Shown: positions 16,881 to 25,435 of the stretch, piece after piece | How positions within the stretch are numbered: position 1 is the first letter of the stretch | How the letters are laid out: every line of letters begins with the position of its first letter | Source: an uncultured Christensenella sp. | Lineage (GTDB): Bacteria; Bacillota; Clostridia; Christensenellales; UBA1242 | Direction: 5' to 3' | DNA length: 59,447 bases | Assembly (NCBI GenBank): GCA_910584295.1 | Contig: CAJTYR010000009.1 | Span: 1 to 59,447, forward strand | The notes under the pieces: model-generated | Databases searched by the model: none | Seen by the model: the letters and a program-made list of their open reading frames with translations, nothing else | Told to the model about the DNA's origin: nothing | Translations under genes and position numbers: made by a program

Positions 16881-16909
16881 TTGAAATTAACTTATTTATA
16901 TGTTAATAT
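16881..16909 (+). promoter_or_regulatory. extended -10 promoter of the 16937 gene
   Basis: TTGAAA, 17 bases, then TAATAT preceded by TGT, giving an extended -10. The C9 tract ends two bases upstream. Confidence 0.6.
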
Positions 16910-16936
16910 AGAATTATAAGAATTTGGAGGCAAGAA

Positions 16937-17305
16937 ATGACATTTGTTGAGAGAGTAAAAACATTTGGGAAAAAAATTTTAAAGGGATTTGAAGTTGCAT
17001 TTTTGATTGACCAATATAATAAAGCACTAAGCCCTTATGACAGGGAGAATTGTGCATATTCTCTTGATCTGGCACTTGCTGAAACTGACGAGGAAAAAGC
17101 AGTAATTCGAAAGGCTTTCATTGATAAAATAAACAAAAAACACGGCATGCCAACAAAATCAAATCTTGAAATTGCTCAAGAAAGAGACAGGGCTGAAAAA
17201 CTGAAAGCAGCCATAAAAACAACTTCTGCGGATTTCATAGACCCACCAACAGAAATTTATAAAGAGACCACCACAAAATACTCAAAGCCAGACAGGAACA
17301 AATAA
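16937..17305 (+). CDS. hypothetical protein
   Basis: 122 residues with a clear TTGGAGG site. It begins with a short amphipathic stretch (FGKKILKGFEVAFLIDQY), then a charged helical region (AETDEEKAVIRKAFIDKI) and a polar tail. There is no membrane segment, signal or motif. Its promoter lies next to a C9 run. The family is not recognised. Confidence 0.7.
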   Translation: MTFVERVKTFGKKILKGFEVAFLIDQYNKALSPYDRENCAYSLDLALAETDEEKAVIRKAFIDKINKKHGMPTKSNLEIAQERDRAEKLKAAIKTTSADFIDPPTEIYKETTTKYSKPDRNK

Positions 17306-17314
17306 AATATACTC

Positions 17315-17343
17315 TTGAAATCTTTTAAGATTTGTGATATACT
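17315..17343 (+). promoter_or_regulatory. sigma-A promoter of the 17369 gene
   Basis: TTGAAA, a 17-base spacer and TATACT. It lies in the 63-base gap between two hypothetical genes, so the second has its own start. Confidence 0.7.
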
Positions 17344-17368
17344 AATTTAACAAATGGAGGATAAATAA

Positions 17369-17875
17369 ATGGCAAAAGCAAAAAAAATAAAAATCGGATT
17401 TATTAAAAGAATGTTGTTGACTACAGAAGCACTTCGATATCAAGCAACACTTATGAGATTGTGGAACTGCTCCATGTTATATAAAGATGCACTTTCTGCC
17501 CTTGCTGATGAACAACATAACTTTCAAGTTGCAATGATTAAGTCAAAATCAAGAAAGGAAAAGAAAGAAATCAAAGCAGAACACGTAAAGAAAATTGAGA
17601 AAATCAGAGATCATTTCCGTTATTCACCTGCTTATTTGGATGACAGAATTGTTCAAGAAGTTAACCCCACTCAAGAAGAAAAAAATGGTATTTATTCTTT
17701 TATAGATTCAAATGGTGAAGAAACAAAAATTATAATCAAAACTGAAACAAAAAATCAGCCAGACAACATATTGCTTCCCGATGAAATCTATTTGCCAAGA
17801 CCACAAGAAGAATATGAATATTATATATGTCCTAAAGCGGATAGAGAAGTGCGAACTACTGAAAACATCAAATAA
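17369..17875 (+). CDS. hypothetical basic protein
   Basis: 168 residues with ATGGAGG upstream. The N-terminal half is strongly basic and helical (SKSRKEKKEIKAEHVKKIEKI). The C-terminal half is acidic and Pro/Tyr-rich (PRPQEEYEYYICPKAD). No known domain. It has its own promoter and terminator and is probably a single-gene unit. Confidence 0.7.
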   Translation: MAKAKKIKIGFIKRMLLTTEALRYQATLMRLWNCSMLYKDALSALADEQHNFQVAMIKSKSRKEKKEIKAEHVKKIEKIRDHFRYSPAYLDDRIVQEVNPTQEEKNGIYSFIDSNGEETKIIIKTETKNQPDNILLPDEIYLPRPQEEYEYYICPKADREVRTTENIK

Positions 17876-17907
17876 CAAAAAACAGACATCAATTTGTCTG
17901 TTTTTTC
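17876..17907. terminator. shared terminator, 17369 gene and yjbR-like gene
   Basis: AAAACAGACA pairs with TGTCTGTTTT between two convergent genes. The stem overlaps the end of the minus-strand gene. Confidence 0.8.
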
Positions 17908-18272
17908 TTTTTATATTTTGCTTTTGTCAAATCAAAACTCATCGAAATTGCAAACTTAACATCTTCTTCCTCTGCCTCATCTAGCACCACTGAAATCCAG
18001 TGTTCTTTGCTCATGTGATAGGCTGGATAGAACCCCTTCTTTTCCAAAAATGCATTTTTAAGAATTGGATCACATTTAAGGTTAAGAGACCATGTTTTTT
18101 CATCCGAGTTTCCACCAAACTTGTTTCTTGAAATAAACATTCCAAGAGCAAACCATTTTTTGTTGTCTTGATGTCTGAAAACTGGCGATGGAGACCATTC
18201 GTTTGCAAAAGGAAAGTCTGCATTCACTGCATATTCTTCTTCGATAAACTTAAACAGTTTTTCCTTCGTCAT
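17889..18272 (-). CDS. YjbR/MmcQ-family protein
   Basis: 127 residues from the ATG at 18272, inside the end of plsY with GAAGAGG upstream; longer starts would overlap plsY more. The family core is visible: VFRHQDNKKWFALG, LNLKCDP, YPAYHMSKEHWISVVLD. YjbR-like proteins have a CyaY/MmcQ-type fold and no firm function. Position suggests transcription with der and plsY. Confidence 0.8.
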   Translation of the reverse strand: MTKEKLFKFIEEEYAVNADFPFANEWSPSPVFRHQDNKKWFALGMFISRNKFGGNSDEKTWSLNLKCDPILKNAFLEKKGFYPAYHMSKEHWISVVLDEAEEEDVKFAISMSFDLTKAKYKKKKQTN

Positions 18273-19026
18273 CAGTCTTAACCTCTTCTTTCGATGCTTC
18301 AACAGTTGCAACCGCTGGAATTTCTTGAGTTTTCTCAAGGCTCAATTTTTCTTGCTCATCACGCTTCTTTTTTGATTTCAGATATTTGCGAAATTCGATT
18401 TTATTTTCCGTTCCATTAAAAAATCTTTTAAGATTCCCTCTGTGAGTGAAAAACAAAAGCGCAACATTCACCCAAATTATCACAAGAAGTGGAATGAACA
18501 ATTTGTATGGCTCTGTCAGAACAAAATAAACTGTTCCATAAATTGAAAGGGCAATCATTGCAAGAAGATTGACGATGAAAGCATAGCGTATGAAAAGATA
18601 TGCAACAAACCCACAAGCAAAAACGATTATTGCTCCCCACCAAAACATTGGGTGAAAAGCAAAAATCCCAAAAGTGCAAGCAACGCCTTTTCCCCCCTTG
18701 AAATGATAGAACACTGGAAAGCAATGTCCAATCACAACGAAAAATCCAATGAGGAAAAAGGCAAGATTTCCAAAGCCTGCAAAAAAGTGTTCAAAAAGAT
18801 AATATCCCCCCAATGCAGGACCGCCAGATTTTGCCGCCTCAAAAATTAGTGTCAGCATTGCTTCTCCAAAACCACGAGTTCGAAGAACATTTGTCGTGCC
18901 AGGGTTTTTGCTTCCAATCTCAGTGATGTGCTTATGTGCAAAAATCCAACAAAAGATTCTTGCAAAGTTTATGTTTCCAATAAAATAACCGACGACACAA
19001 GCAATAACCAAATATAATGCTATCAT
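18250..19026 (-). CDS. plsY: glycerol-3-phosphate acyltransferase PlsY
   Basis: 258 residues with about five membrane segments. PlsY signatures: GSKNPGTTNVLRT near residue 38 and GHCFPVFYHFKGGKGVA near residue 103. It moves an acyl group from acyl-phosphate to glycerol-3-phosphate, the first step of phospholipid synthesis. The last 50 residues are a charged extension (KKKRDEQEKLSLEKTQE and beyond) longer than usual. It overlaps the der stop by four bases and has AAGGAGG. Confidence 0.93.
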   Translation of the reverse strand: MIALYLVIACVVGYFIGNINFARIFCWIFAHKHITEIGSKNPGTTNVLRTRGFGEAMLTLIFEAAKSGGPALGGYYLFEHFFAGFGNLAFFLIGFFVVIGHCFPVFYHFKGGKGVACTFGIFAFHPMFWWGAIIVFACGFVAYLFIRYAFIVNLLAMIALSIYGTVYFVLTEPYKLFIPLLVIIWVNVALLFFTHRGNLKRFFNGTENKIEFRKYLKSKKKRDEQEKLSLEKTQEIPAVATVEASKEEVKTDDEGKTV

Positions 19027-20330
19027 TCTTCCTCCTTACCTTTGAAGACAAGTTCGATAGGTGTTCCAGAAAAATCAACTTTCTCTCTCAAGCGATTCTC
19101 CAAATATCTTTCGTATGAGAAGTTAATGAGTGCAGGCTCCTTGCAAAAGAAGACAAACCTTGGAGGTTTTGTGCTTGGCTGAGTCGCAAACATAATTTTG
19201 CTTCTTCTGCCATTTTTTGAAGGAGGCTCAAAGTTCAAAATCGCATCATGAACAATGTCATTCAAAATGCCAGTTGAAATTCTTCGAGTGGTATTTTCAT
19301 AAACTTCATCAACAGTTTTCATTATGTCAGAAAGACCAGTTCCAACAAGTGCCGAAACAAAAATCGCCTTAAAGTATGACATGAATGCAAACTTCTCTTT
19401 AAGTATTGCCATAAATTCATCTTTAGTCATCGTTTTTTCGTCCCATTTATTGACAACAATAACATTCGCCTTTTTTGCCTCATGCACAAAGCCTGCAACT
19501 CGAACATCTTGTTCTGCAATTTCTTTTGTTGCGTCAAGAACAATCAAAACAACATCACTTCGCTCAATTGCGTCCATGCTTCGAAGCACTGAATATCCCT
19601 CAACAGATTGCTTTTCAACGGAGCGCTGACGGCGAAGTCCTGCCGTATCGATGAGATAATAATTTTTTTTGTTGCATCTGAATGGTACTGTCACGCTGTC
19701 ACGAGTTGTCCCCTCAACATCACTGACAACAACTCTTTTTTTGCCAAGCAAACGATTGATAAGCGAACTCTTTCCAACGTTTGGCCTGCCAACAAGAGAA
19801 ATTTTGATTCCGTCAAGGTCTTCATCTTTGGCATCCTTTGGAAAATGCTCAACAACAGCATCAAGCACATCCCCAATCCCCTTGCTTTGAGAACAAGAAA
19901 TTGGCATAGGATCTCCAAGCCCAAGATTATAAAATTCGTAAGTTGCACTAATCTCAAAATTGTCAAGTTTGTTGACAACAAGCACAACAGGGACTTTCTG
20001 TTTTCGAAGAAGTTTTGCAACATCTTCATCCGACTGCGTGATGCCAGTTTTTCCATCAACCAAAAAGATGATCACTGTTGCATTTTCGATTGCAAGCATA
20101 ACCTGCTCGATAATTTCTTTCTGAAAGACATCTTCACTTTGAAGTTCGACTCCACCTGTGTCCACAATGGTGAAATTTCTCCCACACCACTCGGCGTCGG
20201 CATAAAGCCTGTCACGTGTAACTCCCGCAACATCATCAACAATACTTATTCTTCTTCCGCAAATTTTGTTGAAGAAGGTTGACTTTCCAACATTTGCCCT
20301 GCCAACAATGGCAACTATAGGTTTACTCAT
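19023..20330 (-). CDS. der: ribosome-assembly GTPase Der
   Basis: 435 residues, the family length. Two tandem GTPase domains carry GRANVGKST and GRPNVGKSS Walker A motifs, DTGG and DTAG switch motifs and two NK.D motifs (VNKLDN, VNKWDE), followed by the KH-like C-terminal domain. Der acts in 50S subunit assembly. The MSKPIVAIVG start at 20330 matches the family better than the ATG at 20366. It has no ribosome site and a -10 box seven bases upstream, so the mRNA may be leaderless. Confidence 0.95.
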   Translation of the reverse strand: MSKPIVAIVGRANVGKSTFFNKICGRRISIVDDVAGVTRDRLYADAEWCGRNFTIVDTGGVELQSEDVFQKEIIEQVMLAIENATVIIFLVDGKTGITQSDEDVAKLLRKQKVPVVLVVNKLDNFEISATYEFYNLGLGDPMPISCSQSKGIGDVLDAVVEHFPKDAKDEDLDGIKISLVGRPNVGKSSLINRLLGKKRVVVSDVEGTTRDSVTVPFRCNKKNYYLIDTAGLRRQRSVEKQSVEGYSVLRSMDAIERSDVVLIVLDATKEIAEQDVRVAGFVHEAKKANVIVVNKWDEKTMTKDEFMAILKEKFAFMSYFKAIFVSALVGTGLSDIMKTVDEVYENTTRRISTGILNDIVHDAILNFEPPSKNGRRSKIMFATQPSTKPPRFVFFCKEPALINFSYERYLENRLREKVDFSGTPIELVFKGKEEE

Positions 20331-20337
20331 ATAGCAA

Positions 20338-20366
20338 ATGATAGCACAATTCAGTTTTTTAAGCAA
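20338..20366 (-). promoter_or_regulatory. promoter of der, abutting the start codon
   Basis: TTGCTT, 17 bases, then TATCAT, followed by TTGCTAT and the ATG. The predicted +1 is at the start codon. Confidence 0.55.
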
Positions 20367-20441
20367 TTAAAAAGCGAAAAAAGCCATTTTGATTATTAAG
20401 AAAAATAAAACAACCCTTTTTCTATAATATTAAAATATTTA

Positions 20442-22547
20442 CTATTTTTGCTTACGTTTGCAGTTTTTAGAGCAATTTTTGCAATGCCCACATTCTTTTT
20501 TCTTTATTTTTTTAATAATAAACAAAATTGAAAAAATCAAAATGATAAAAGCCAAAAGCACAAGGATGACACTCCAAAAGCCGAAAATTTCAAAGGCAAA
20601 GAAAATGTTGAAAATAATAAGTGACACAACATAAGCAGTGAAGAGTTGGATGATTATGCTTAAAGCTGTCCACCTCTTTCCAATTTCACTTGCAAGCATT
20701 GAAACAGAAGCAATGCATGGAGTATACAAAAGACAAAACACCAAAAACGACAAAACACTTGCTTTGCTTGAAAAATAAACCACACTACCAGAAAGCAAAA
20801 TCGAACTTGAAATAATCCCAGTCGCTCCTGCTTCAATTCCATTGAACATTGCAATCGAACTGACAACAACTTCCTTTGCAACAAGCCCAGCAAGAAGAGA
20901 TGCTACAATAGCCCAATTTCCAAAACCAAGCGGCGCAAATATTGGTGCAAGGATTTTTCCCAGACTTTCCAAAATGCTCACTCCCTCTCCATTCGCAACA
21001 TAGGAAAACTTGATTGAAAAGGAAGAAAGACACCAAATGACCACATTCATAGAAAGCATAATTGTGCCAACTCGAAGCACAAACTCTTTGACATTTTTCC
21101 AAAGGATTTTACCAACTCTTTTCAAGGATGTCATGCGGTAAGGCGGAAACTCAAGAATGAAACTTTGATCTTTGCTTTTAAGAATTGTCATATCAAAAAT
21201 CTTTGAAATGGCAATTGCCACAACAACGCCCAAGAGATAAAGTCCAAAAATCACAAGCAAATTTTTTGCACCAAAAAACGCTCCACCCACAACAGTGTAA
21301 ACAGGAATTTTTGCAGAGCAACTCATGTATGGGCACAAAATCGCTGTTTTAATTTTTGCGTTTTTATCGTCCATATTTCTTGCCGTCATAATGGCAGAGG
21401 TGGAACATCCAAACCCCATCAAAAGAGTGTAAACACTTTTTCCAGAAAGACCAATCTTTCCCAAAATATCTTCAAAAACAAAAGCAATTCTTGACATATA
21501 TCCACTGTCTTCAAGCACTGACAGAAAGAAAAACAACAGCACCACTTGAGGCAAAAATGAAAGCACTGTACCAATTCCGCCAAAAATTGCCACGTTAAAT
21601 AATTCATAAACCCAAGTCGACGCAAACTTTTCTTCTATGAAAGAAAGTATTGGACTTGAAATCAAACCCAACAATTTGGATGTGCAGTCAGACAAAAACG
21701 CACCAAAAGAGAAAAATGTGAGATAAAACACTCCAGCCAAAATCAAAAAGAAAAGCGGAATGGAAAAAATCTTGCTTAAAGCAACTTTGTCAAATTTGCT
21801 TTTTCCATAAATTTCATCAGTTCTTTTTGTGCATTTTTCAATCACCTCGTCAATGAAAGCGTAACGAAGTTCGGACAATATCAAAATGCTGTCTTTTGGA
21901 ACCGCATCAAAAAACGTCTTGCTTTCAAGCCCAACACTTTCAAAAAACTTTTCATCTTTTTCGTAAGCCTTAACCAAAAGCAACTCTTCATCAAAGCCAT
22001 TCTCAATTTTAACCGTTTTTTGCCATTTAAGTTTTTTAATATATGCAGGCTTGCTCACACTTTCATGTTTCTCTTTTTGTGCGATCAACTTCTTAAGAGC
22101 ATCAACTTCTTTTTTATCCTCCGCGTCGATTCCAACCACTGGCACTCCCAAAACTTTAGAAAGTTTGCCATAATCTACCTTGAAAATGCTTTTTTTGTCA
22201 ATTTCATTGACAGCAAGGACTATTTTGCATCCCTCTTCCAAAAGACAAAGCGTCAAAAACAAGTTTCTTTGCAAATTGTTTCGGTCGCAAATGTTGACCA
22301 CCTTACTCTCTTTGTGAGATGCAATGGTATCCACTGCAACTCCCTCTTCAAACGACAAAGCACAAAGAGAATACACCCCTGGTGTGTCCACCAAGACAAA
22401 TTCTTCATCCTGCACAAAAAAAGATTTTGACTTGTTTTCAACTGTCACGCCATGCCAATTTCCAACATGCTCATCAGACTTTGTCAGACTGTTGAAAAGC
22501 GTTGTCTTTCCAGTGTTTGGATTTCCCACCAACAAAACTTCTTTCAC
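20442..22547 (-). CDS. feoB: ferrous iron transporter FeoB
   Basis: 701 residues. An N-terminal GTPase domain opens with GNPNTGKTTLFN and has DTPGVYSL. A helical spacer leads to a membrane domain with about eight segments, including the Gate motifs with CPYMSCSAKIPVY and LLYTPCIASV. It imports Fe(II). It ends in a Cys-rich tail (CGHCKNCSKNCKRK) like the C-terminal tails of other FeoB proteins. The ATG overlaps the feoA stop by four bases. Confidence 0.95.
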   Translation of the reverse strand: MKEVLLVGNPNTGKTTLFNSLTKSDEHVGNWHGVTVENKSKSFFVQDEEFVLVDTPGVYSLCALSFEEGVAVDTIASHKESKVVNICDRNNLQRNLFLTLCLLEEGCKIVLAVNEIDKKSIFKVDYGKLSKVLGVPVVGIDAEDKKEVDALKKLIAQKEKHESVSKPAYIKKLKWQKTVKIENGFDEELLLVKAYEKDEKFFESVGLESKTFFDAVPKDSILILSELRYAFIDEVIEKCTKRTDEIYGKSKFDKVALSKIFSIPLFFLILAGVFYLTFFSFGAFLSDCTSKLLGLISSPILSFIEEKFASTWVYELFNVAIFGGIGTVLSFLPQVVLLFFFLSVLEDSGYMSRIAFVFEDILGKIGLSGKSVYTLLMGFGCSTSAIMTARNMDDKNAKIKTAILCPYMSCSAKIPVYTVVGGAFFGAKNLLVIFGLYLLGVVVAIAISKIFDMTILKSKDQSFILEFPPYRMTSLKRVGKILWKNVKEFVLRVGTIMLSMNVVIWCLSSFSIKFSYVANGEGVSILESLGKILAPIFAPLGFGNWAIVASLLAGLVAKEVVVSSIAMFNGIEAGATGIISSSILLSGSVVYFSSKASVLSFLVFCLLYTPCIASVSMLASEIGKRWTALSIIIQLFTAYVVSLIIFNIFFAFEIFGFWSVILVLLAFIILIFSILFIIKKIKKKECGHCKNCSKNCKRKQK

Positions 22548-22768
22548 TCAACCATCACCCTTTCAAGAAGACTTTTTCTCACACTCAAAACATATCCTCT
22601 TATCTCAATCAAAAAAACCTTGTTTGCCAGCGAAGAAAAAACCACTTTCACCTTTTCCCCTCTTGAAAAACCCAATTCCAAAAAACGACGAAAAATCCTG
22701 TCCTCCTCGCCCACAAACCCCACAATTTTCAAAGACTCATTCTTTTTTGCCTTGTCCAAAGATTTCAT
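22544..22768 (-). CDS. feoA: FeoA, ferrous iron transport accessory protein
   Basis: 74 residues with the SH3-like FeoA fold: a central RIFRRFLELGFSRGEKV and a closing IRGYVLSVRKSLLERVMVE. FeoA supports FeoB. It is directly upstream of feoB (four-base overlap). There is no ribosome site; TAGAAT abuts the ATG with a TTGAAG 16 bases further up, a possible but weak leaderless promoter. It is divergent from nrdR. Confidence 0.9.
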   Translation of the reverse strand: MKSLDKAKKNESLKIVGFVGEEDRIFRRFLELGFSRGEKVKVVFSSLANKVFLIEIRGYVLSVRKSLLERVMVE

Positions 22769-22832
22769 ATTCTAAAATACGATAAAAGCCCTTCAAATAT
22801 TCAAACAAGAAAAGAAATTGTGACAAATTGCT

Positions 22833-22861
22833 TTGCTAAACACCACATGTTGTGGTAGAAT
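22833..22861 (+). promoter_or_regulatory. nrdR promoter with an NrdR box in the spacer
   Basis: TTGCTA, 17 bases, TAGAAT. The spacer is almost entirely ACACCACATGTTGTGG (22840-22855), matching about 12 of 16 positions of the published NrdR-box consensus and centred on ACCACA-TGT-TGTGGT symmetry. NrdR bound here would block polymerase, so negative autoregulation is inferred. Confidence 0.65.
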
Positions 22862-22883
22862 AAAATCGTTAAGGAGAAAACAT

Positions 22884-23327
22884 ATGAAATGTATATATTG
22901 TGGATGTGAAGACAGCAAAGTTTTGGATTCACGAAGCACTGAAGAAACAAACGCAATAAGAAGAAGAAGGGAATGCACTGGCTGTGGCAAAAGATTCACC
23001 ACTTACGAAACAATTGAAACCGTGCCTGTGCTTGTTGTCAAAAAAGATGGAAGCCGTCAACCATTCAACATCGAAAAAATCAGAAGTGGAATGACAAAGG
23101 CTTGCGAAAAACGCCCAGTGTCAATGACACAAATTGATCAAATGGCAGAAGACATTCAAAAGCAAGTTCAAAATTCTTTGAGACAAGAAATCTCATCTCA
23201 AGAAATCGGTGAAATGATTATGGAAAAACTTAAAGCAGTGGATGAAATTGCCTATGTTCGTTTTGCATCAGTATATCGCCAATTTAAAGATGTAACAAAT
23301 TTCATCAAACTTATAACAGAAATGTAA
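22884..23327 (+). CDS. nrdR: transcriptional repressor NrdR
   Basis: 147 residues. An N-terminal zinc ribbon has CIYCGCEDSKVLDSRS and CTGCGKRFTTYE (four Cys), followed by an ATP-cone domain (about 50-140) starting VPVLVVKKDGSRQPF. NrdR senses dNTP/ATP state and represses ribonucleotide reductase genes. The 22884 start is chosen for AAGGAG and the family start MKCIYCG. The box in its own promoter suggests autoregulation. No nrd reductase gene is in the window. Confidence 0.95.
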   Translation: MKCIYCGCEDSKVLDSRSTEETNAIRRRRECTGCGKRFTTYETIETVPVLVVKKDGSRQPFNIEKIRSGMTKACEKRPVSMTQIDQMAEDIQKQVQNSLRQEISSQEIGEMIMEKLKAVDEIAYVRFASVYRQFKDVTNFIKLITEM

Positions 23328-23380
23328 GGCATCTAGTATTCTTTTTAATTGCATAAAAAAATCTAAAAGAAGAATCTGAT

Positions 23381-23947
23381 ATGAATGAAAAACTTATCAA
23401 ACAATTTCAAGCATACTCCACTTTCAACGAACAAGAAGAAAAAGATAAAGGATTTTTCCTTCGTGCACTAAACACTTTTGATGATGTGCTTTCAAGAGAA
23501 AATGTGCTTTTGCATTTTTGCAGTTCTGCATTTGTTGTAAACAAAAACCATACAAAAATGCTTGTCGTAAACCATAACATTTTTGGTGGATGGATTTACC
23601 CAGGAGGACACTCTGACGGCAATGAAGATTTTCTTTATATTGCAACAAAAGAACTTTTGGAAGAAACTGGCATCAGGGCAAAACTTTTATACCCAGAATT
23701 TTTCTCAATTCAAACGTTGCCAATTGCTGGGCACCTAAAAAATGGAAAGTATGTTTCAGGTCACATACATATGGATGTTTATTTTTTGTTTGAAGCAGAT
23801 GAAACAGACGAAACAAAAATCAAACCTGATGAAAATAAGGCAATCAAATGGATTGATTTTGAAGACGCCGACAATGAGAGCATTGTCCCATTTATCAGAC
23901 CAATTCATCGCAAACTGATTGAAAAACTCAAAATATTTGAAAAATAA
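23381..23947 (+). CDS. Nudix hydrolase
   Basis: 188 residues. The Nudix box reads GGHSDGNEDFLYIATKELLE then ETGI, with K for the usual R before the E. An N-terminal helical segment of about 50 residues precedes the fold and the HIHMDVYFLF strand follows. The substrate is not predictable. It lies 54 bases behind nrdR and may be read from the same promoter. The ribosome site is weak (AGAAGAA). Confidence 0.8.
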   Translation: MNEKLIKQFQAYSTFNEQEEKDKGFFLRALNTFDDVLSRENVLLHFCSSAFVVNKNHTKMLVVNHNIFGGWIYPGGHSDGNEDFLYIATKELLEETGIRAKLLYPEFFSIQTLPIAGHLKNGKYVSGHIHMDVYFLFEADETDETKIKPDENKAIKWIDFEDADNESIVPFIRPIHRKLIEKLKIFEK

Positions 23948-23982
23948 AAGAAAGGATGATCACTGACCATCCTTTCTTTTTG
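23945..23982. terminator. shared terminator, Nudix and ylmC-like gene
   Basis: AAAGAAAGGATG pairs with CATCCTTTCTTT. It lies between convergent genes and overlaps the end of the minus-strand one. Confidence 0.8.
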
Positions 23983-24250
23983 ATGTTCCCAAGATGTAAG
24001 GCGAAGAAGATGTTGCAAAAAGTTCCACAAGCACAGCATCCTCCCCAATCTTGACAATTTGTGAAAGTGGAATAAAAAGTTCTGTCCCACTTTTGAAGAC
24101 ATTCCAAAAACTTTTCTCCCCTGGGACAACAACTCCAAGCAAACATCCATTTGCAAGATTAAAAACCACATCCACAATGTGTCCCAACCTTCGTCCGTCA
24201 ACCACATTGACGACTTCTTTACATCTCAATTCCAAAAATGAAGTATCCAT
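23960..24250 (-). CDS. ylmC: YlmC/YmxH-family PRC-barrel sporulation protein
   Basis: 96 residues: ELRCKEVVNVVDGRRLGHIV then DVVFNLANGCLLGVVVPG is typical of the PRC-barrel YlmC/YmxH family. The family is widespread in spore-formers next to sigG and its exact role is not settled. It is next but one to sigG here, with a sigma-E-type promoter. There is no ribosome site and the -10 box is five bases from the ATG. Confidence 0.88.
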   Translation of the reverse strand: MDTSFLELRCKEVVNVVDGRRLGHIVDVVFNLANGCLLGVVVPGEKSFWNVFKSGTELFIPLSQIVKIGEDAVLVELFATSSSPYILGTSKRKDGQ

Positions 24251-24255
24251 ACAAA

Positions 24256-24284
24256 ACTTTATGTCGCTTTTTGTCGGAATATGA
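24256..24284 (-). promoter_or_regulatory. sigma-E-type promoter of ylmC
   Basis: Minus strand: TCATATT (full match to the KMATATT -35), 14 bases, then CATAAAGT (7 of 8 of CATACAnT). It ends five bases before the ATG, so the mRNA should be leaderless or nearly so. Confidence 0.6.
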
Positions 24285-24391
24285 CAAAGTCTACCATTTT
24301 TTGTTTTATCAATATATCAATACCAACATATAGGTATTTGAATTATTTTTCTTTTCAATATGCTATCCTACTTTTGAAAGGAGTTAAGAAT

Positions 24392-24598
24392 ATGAAAAAT
24401 CCAATTTTACAGTACATGAAAAAACACAAAATAACAGAGAAAGAACTTGCAAAAAAGTGCGGATTTTCTGTTTACATTTTGTCAACTTTGATTGCTTGTC
24501 AAAGGACAAAAACGGGTTATGTTTTTAAACTTTGCCGTGCAACAAAAATCCAACCGAATGATTATTTCAAATATTACGAACACATAACAAAAAAATAA
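24392..24598 (+). CDS. small Xre-like HTH protein
   Basis: 68 residues from the ATG at 24392, which has GAAAGGAG. A compact helix-turn-helix fills the protein (ITEKELAKKCGFSVYIL, then LCRATKIQPNDYFKYYE). It resembles short Cro/CI-type regulators. Upstream, AATACC and GGTATT (around 24322-24341) form an inverted repeat that might be its own operator. The longer frame from 24281 is rejected. Confidence 0.75.
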   Translation: MKNPILQYMKKHKITEKELAKKCGFSVYILSTLIACQRTKTGYVFKLCRATKIQPNDYFKYYEHITKK

Positions 24599-24632
24599 AC
24601 TTTTGCTTACTTTTTTAAAGTAAGACCCCCTC

Positions 24633-25406
24633 TTACTCAATAAAATTCTTTATTGTTTTGAGGGCATTTTTCTCAAGACGAGAAACTTGTGCTTGAGAAA
24701 TGCCAACCTCTTCGCTGACTTCCATTTGGGTTTTGCCGACATAATATCTCATAAGCAAGATTTCTTTTTCTCTTTCAGAGAGATTTTTGATTGCATCACC
24801 AAGAGAAAGTTTTTCAAACAAAACCTCATCGCAATTTCGCTCATCACTGATTTGATCCATAACTCTGATGGTTTCATTTCCATCGTTGTAGACAGGCTCA
24901 TTTAAAGAAACAGTTTCGCTGATGGCATCAAGGGCAAAAATAACATCCTTAAGAGGAAGATCAATCATCTTTGCAATTTCTTCCAAAGATGGCTCGGCAT
25001 TGTTTTCTTTGATAAACTTCTCTTTTGCTTGAAGTGCTTTGTAGGCAGTGTCCCTGATTGAACGGCTGACCCTCACGGAGTTGTTGTCACGCAAAAAGCG
25101 TCTGATTTCACCAATAATCATTGGCACGGCATAAGTGGAAAATTTGACATTAAGTGTGTCATCAAAATTGTCAATTGCTTTCAAAAGCCCAACACATCCC
25201 ACTTGAAACATGTCATCGGCTTTGTCACAATGCCCTGAAAATCTTTGCACAACAGAAAGCACAAGCCGAAGATTTGCAACAACAAACTTGTCTCGCGCAA
25301 ATTCATCTCCTGCCTTCACTGCTTTAAGAAGTTGCATAATTTCTTCATTTTTAAACTTTGGCAAATTGCCAGTGTTAACACCTGAAATCAAGACACGATT
25401 GGCCAT
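24633..25406 (-). CDS. sigG: forespore sigma factor SigG
   Basis: 257 residues. Sigma-70 regions 2 (VVANLRLVLSVVQRF, DDMFQVGCVGLLKAIDNF), 3 and 4 (LSEREKEILLMRYY, QMEVSEEVGISQAQVSRLEK) are complete. The N-terminus VLISGVNTGNLP is the SigG-type anti-sigma-binding segment. It drives late forespore genes. It lies behind sigE as in other spore-formers, with GAGGTG and its own SigG-type promoter. Confidence 0.95.
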   Translation of the reverse strand: MANRVLISGVNTGNLPKFKNEEIMQLLKAVKAGDEFARDKFVVANLRLVLSVVQRFSGHCDKADDMFQVGCVGLLKAIDNFDDTLNVKFSTYAVPMIIGEIRRFLRDNNSVRVSRSIRDTAYKALQAKEKFIKENNAEPSLEEIAKMIDLPLKDVIFALDAISETVSLNEPVYNDGNETIRVMDQISDERNCDEVLFEKLSLGDAIKNLSEREKEILLMRYYVGKTQMEVSEEVGISQAQVSRLEKNALKTIKNFIE

Positions 25407-25435
25407 CTTTCACCTCACTTAAAATAAGATAGAGA

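Noticed and set aside
20331..20366. Longer Der starting at 20366
   Set aside because: The extra 12 residues overlap a promoter and are not in the family.
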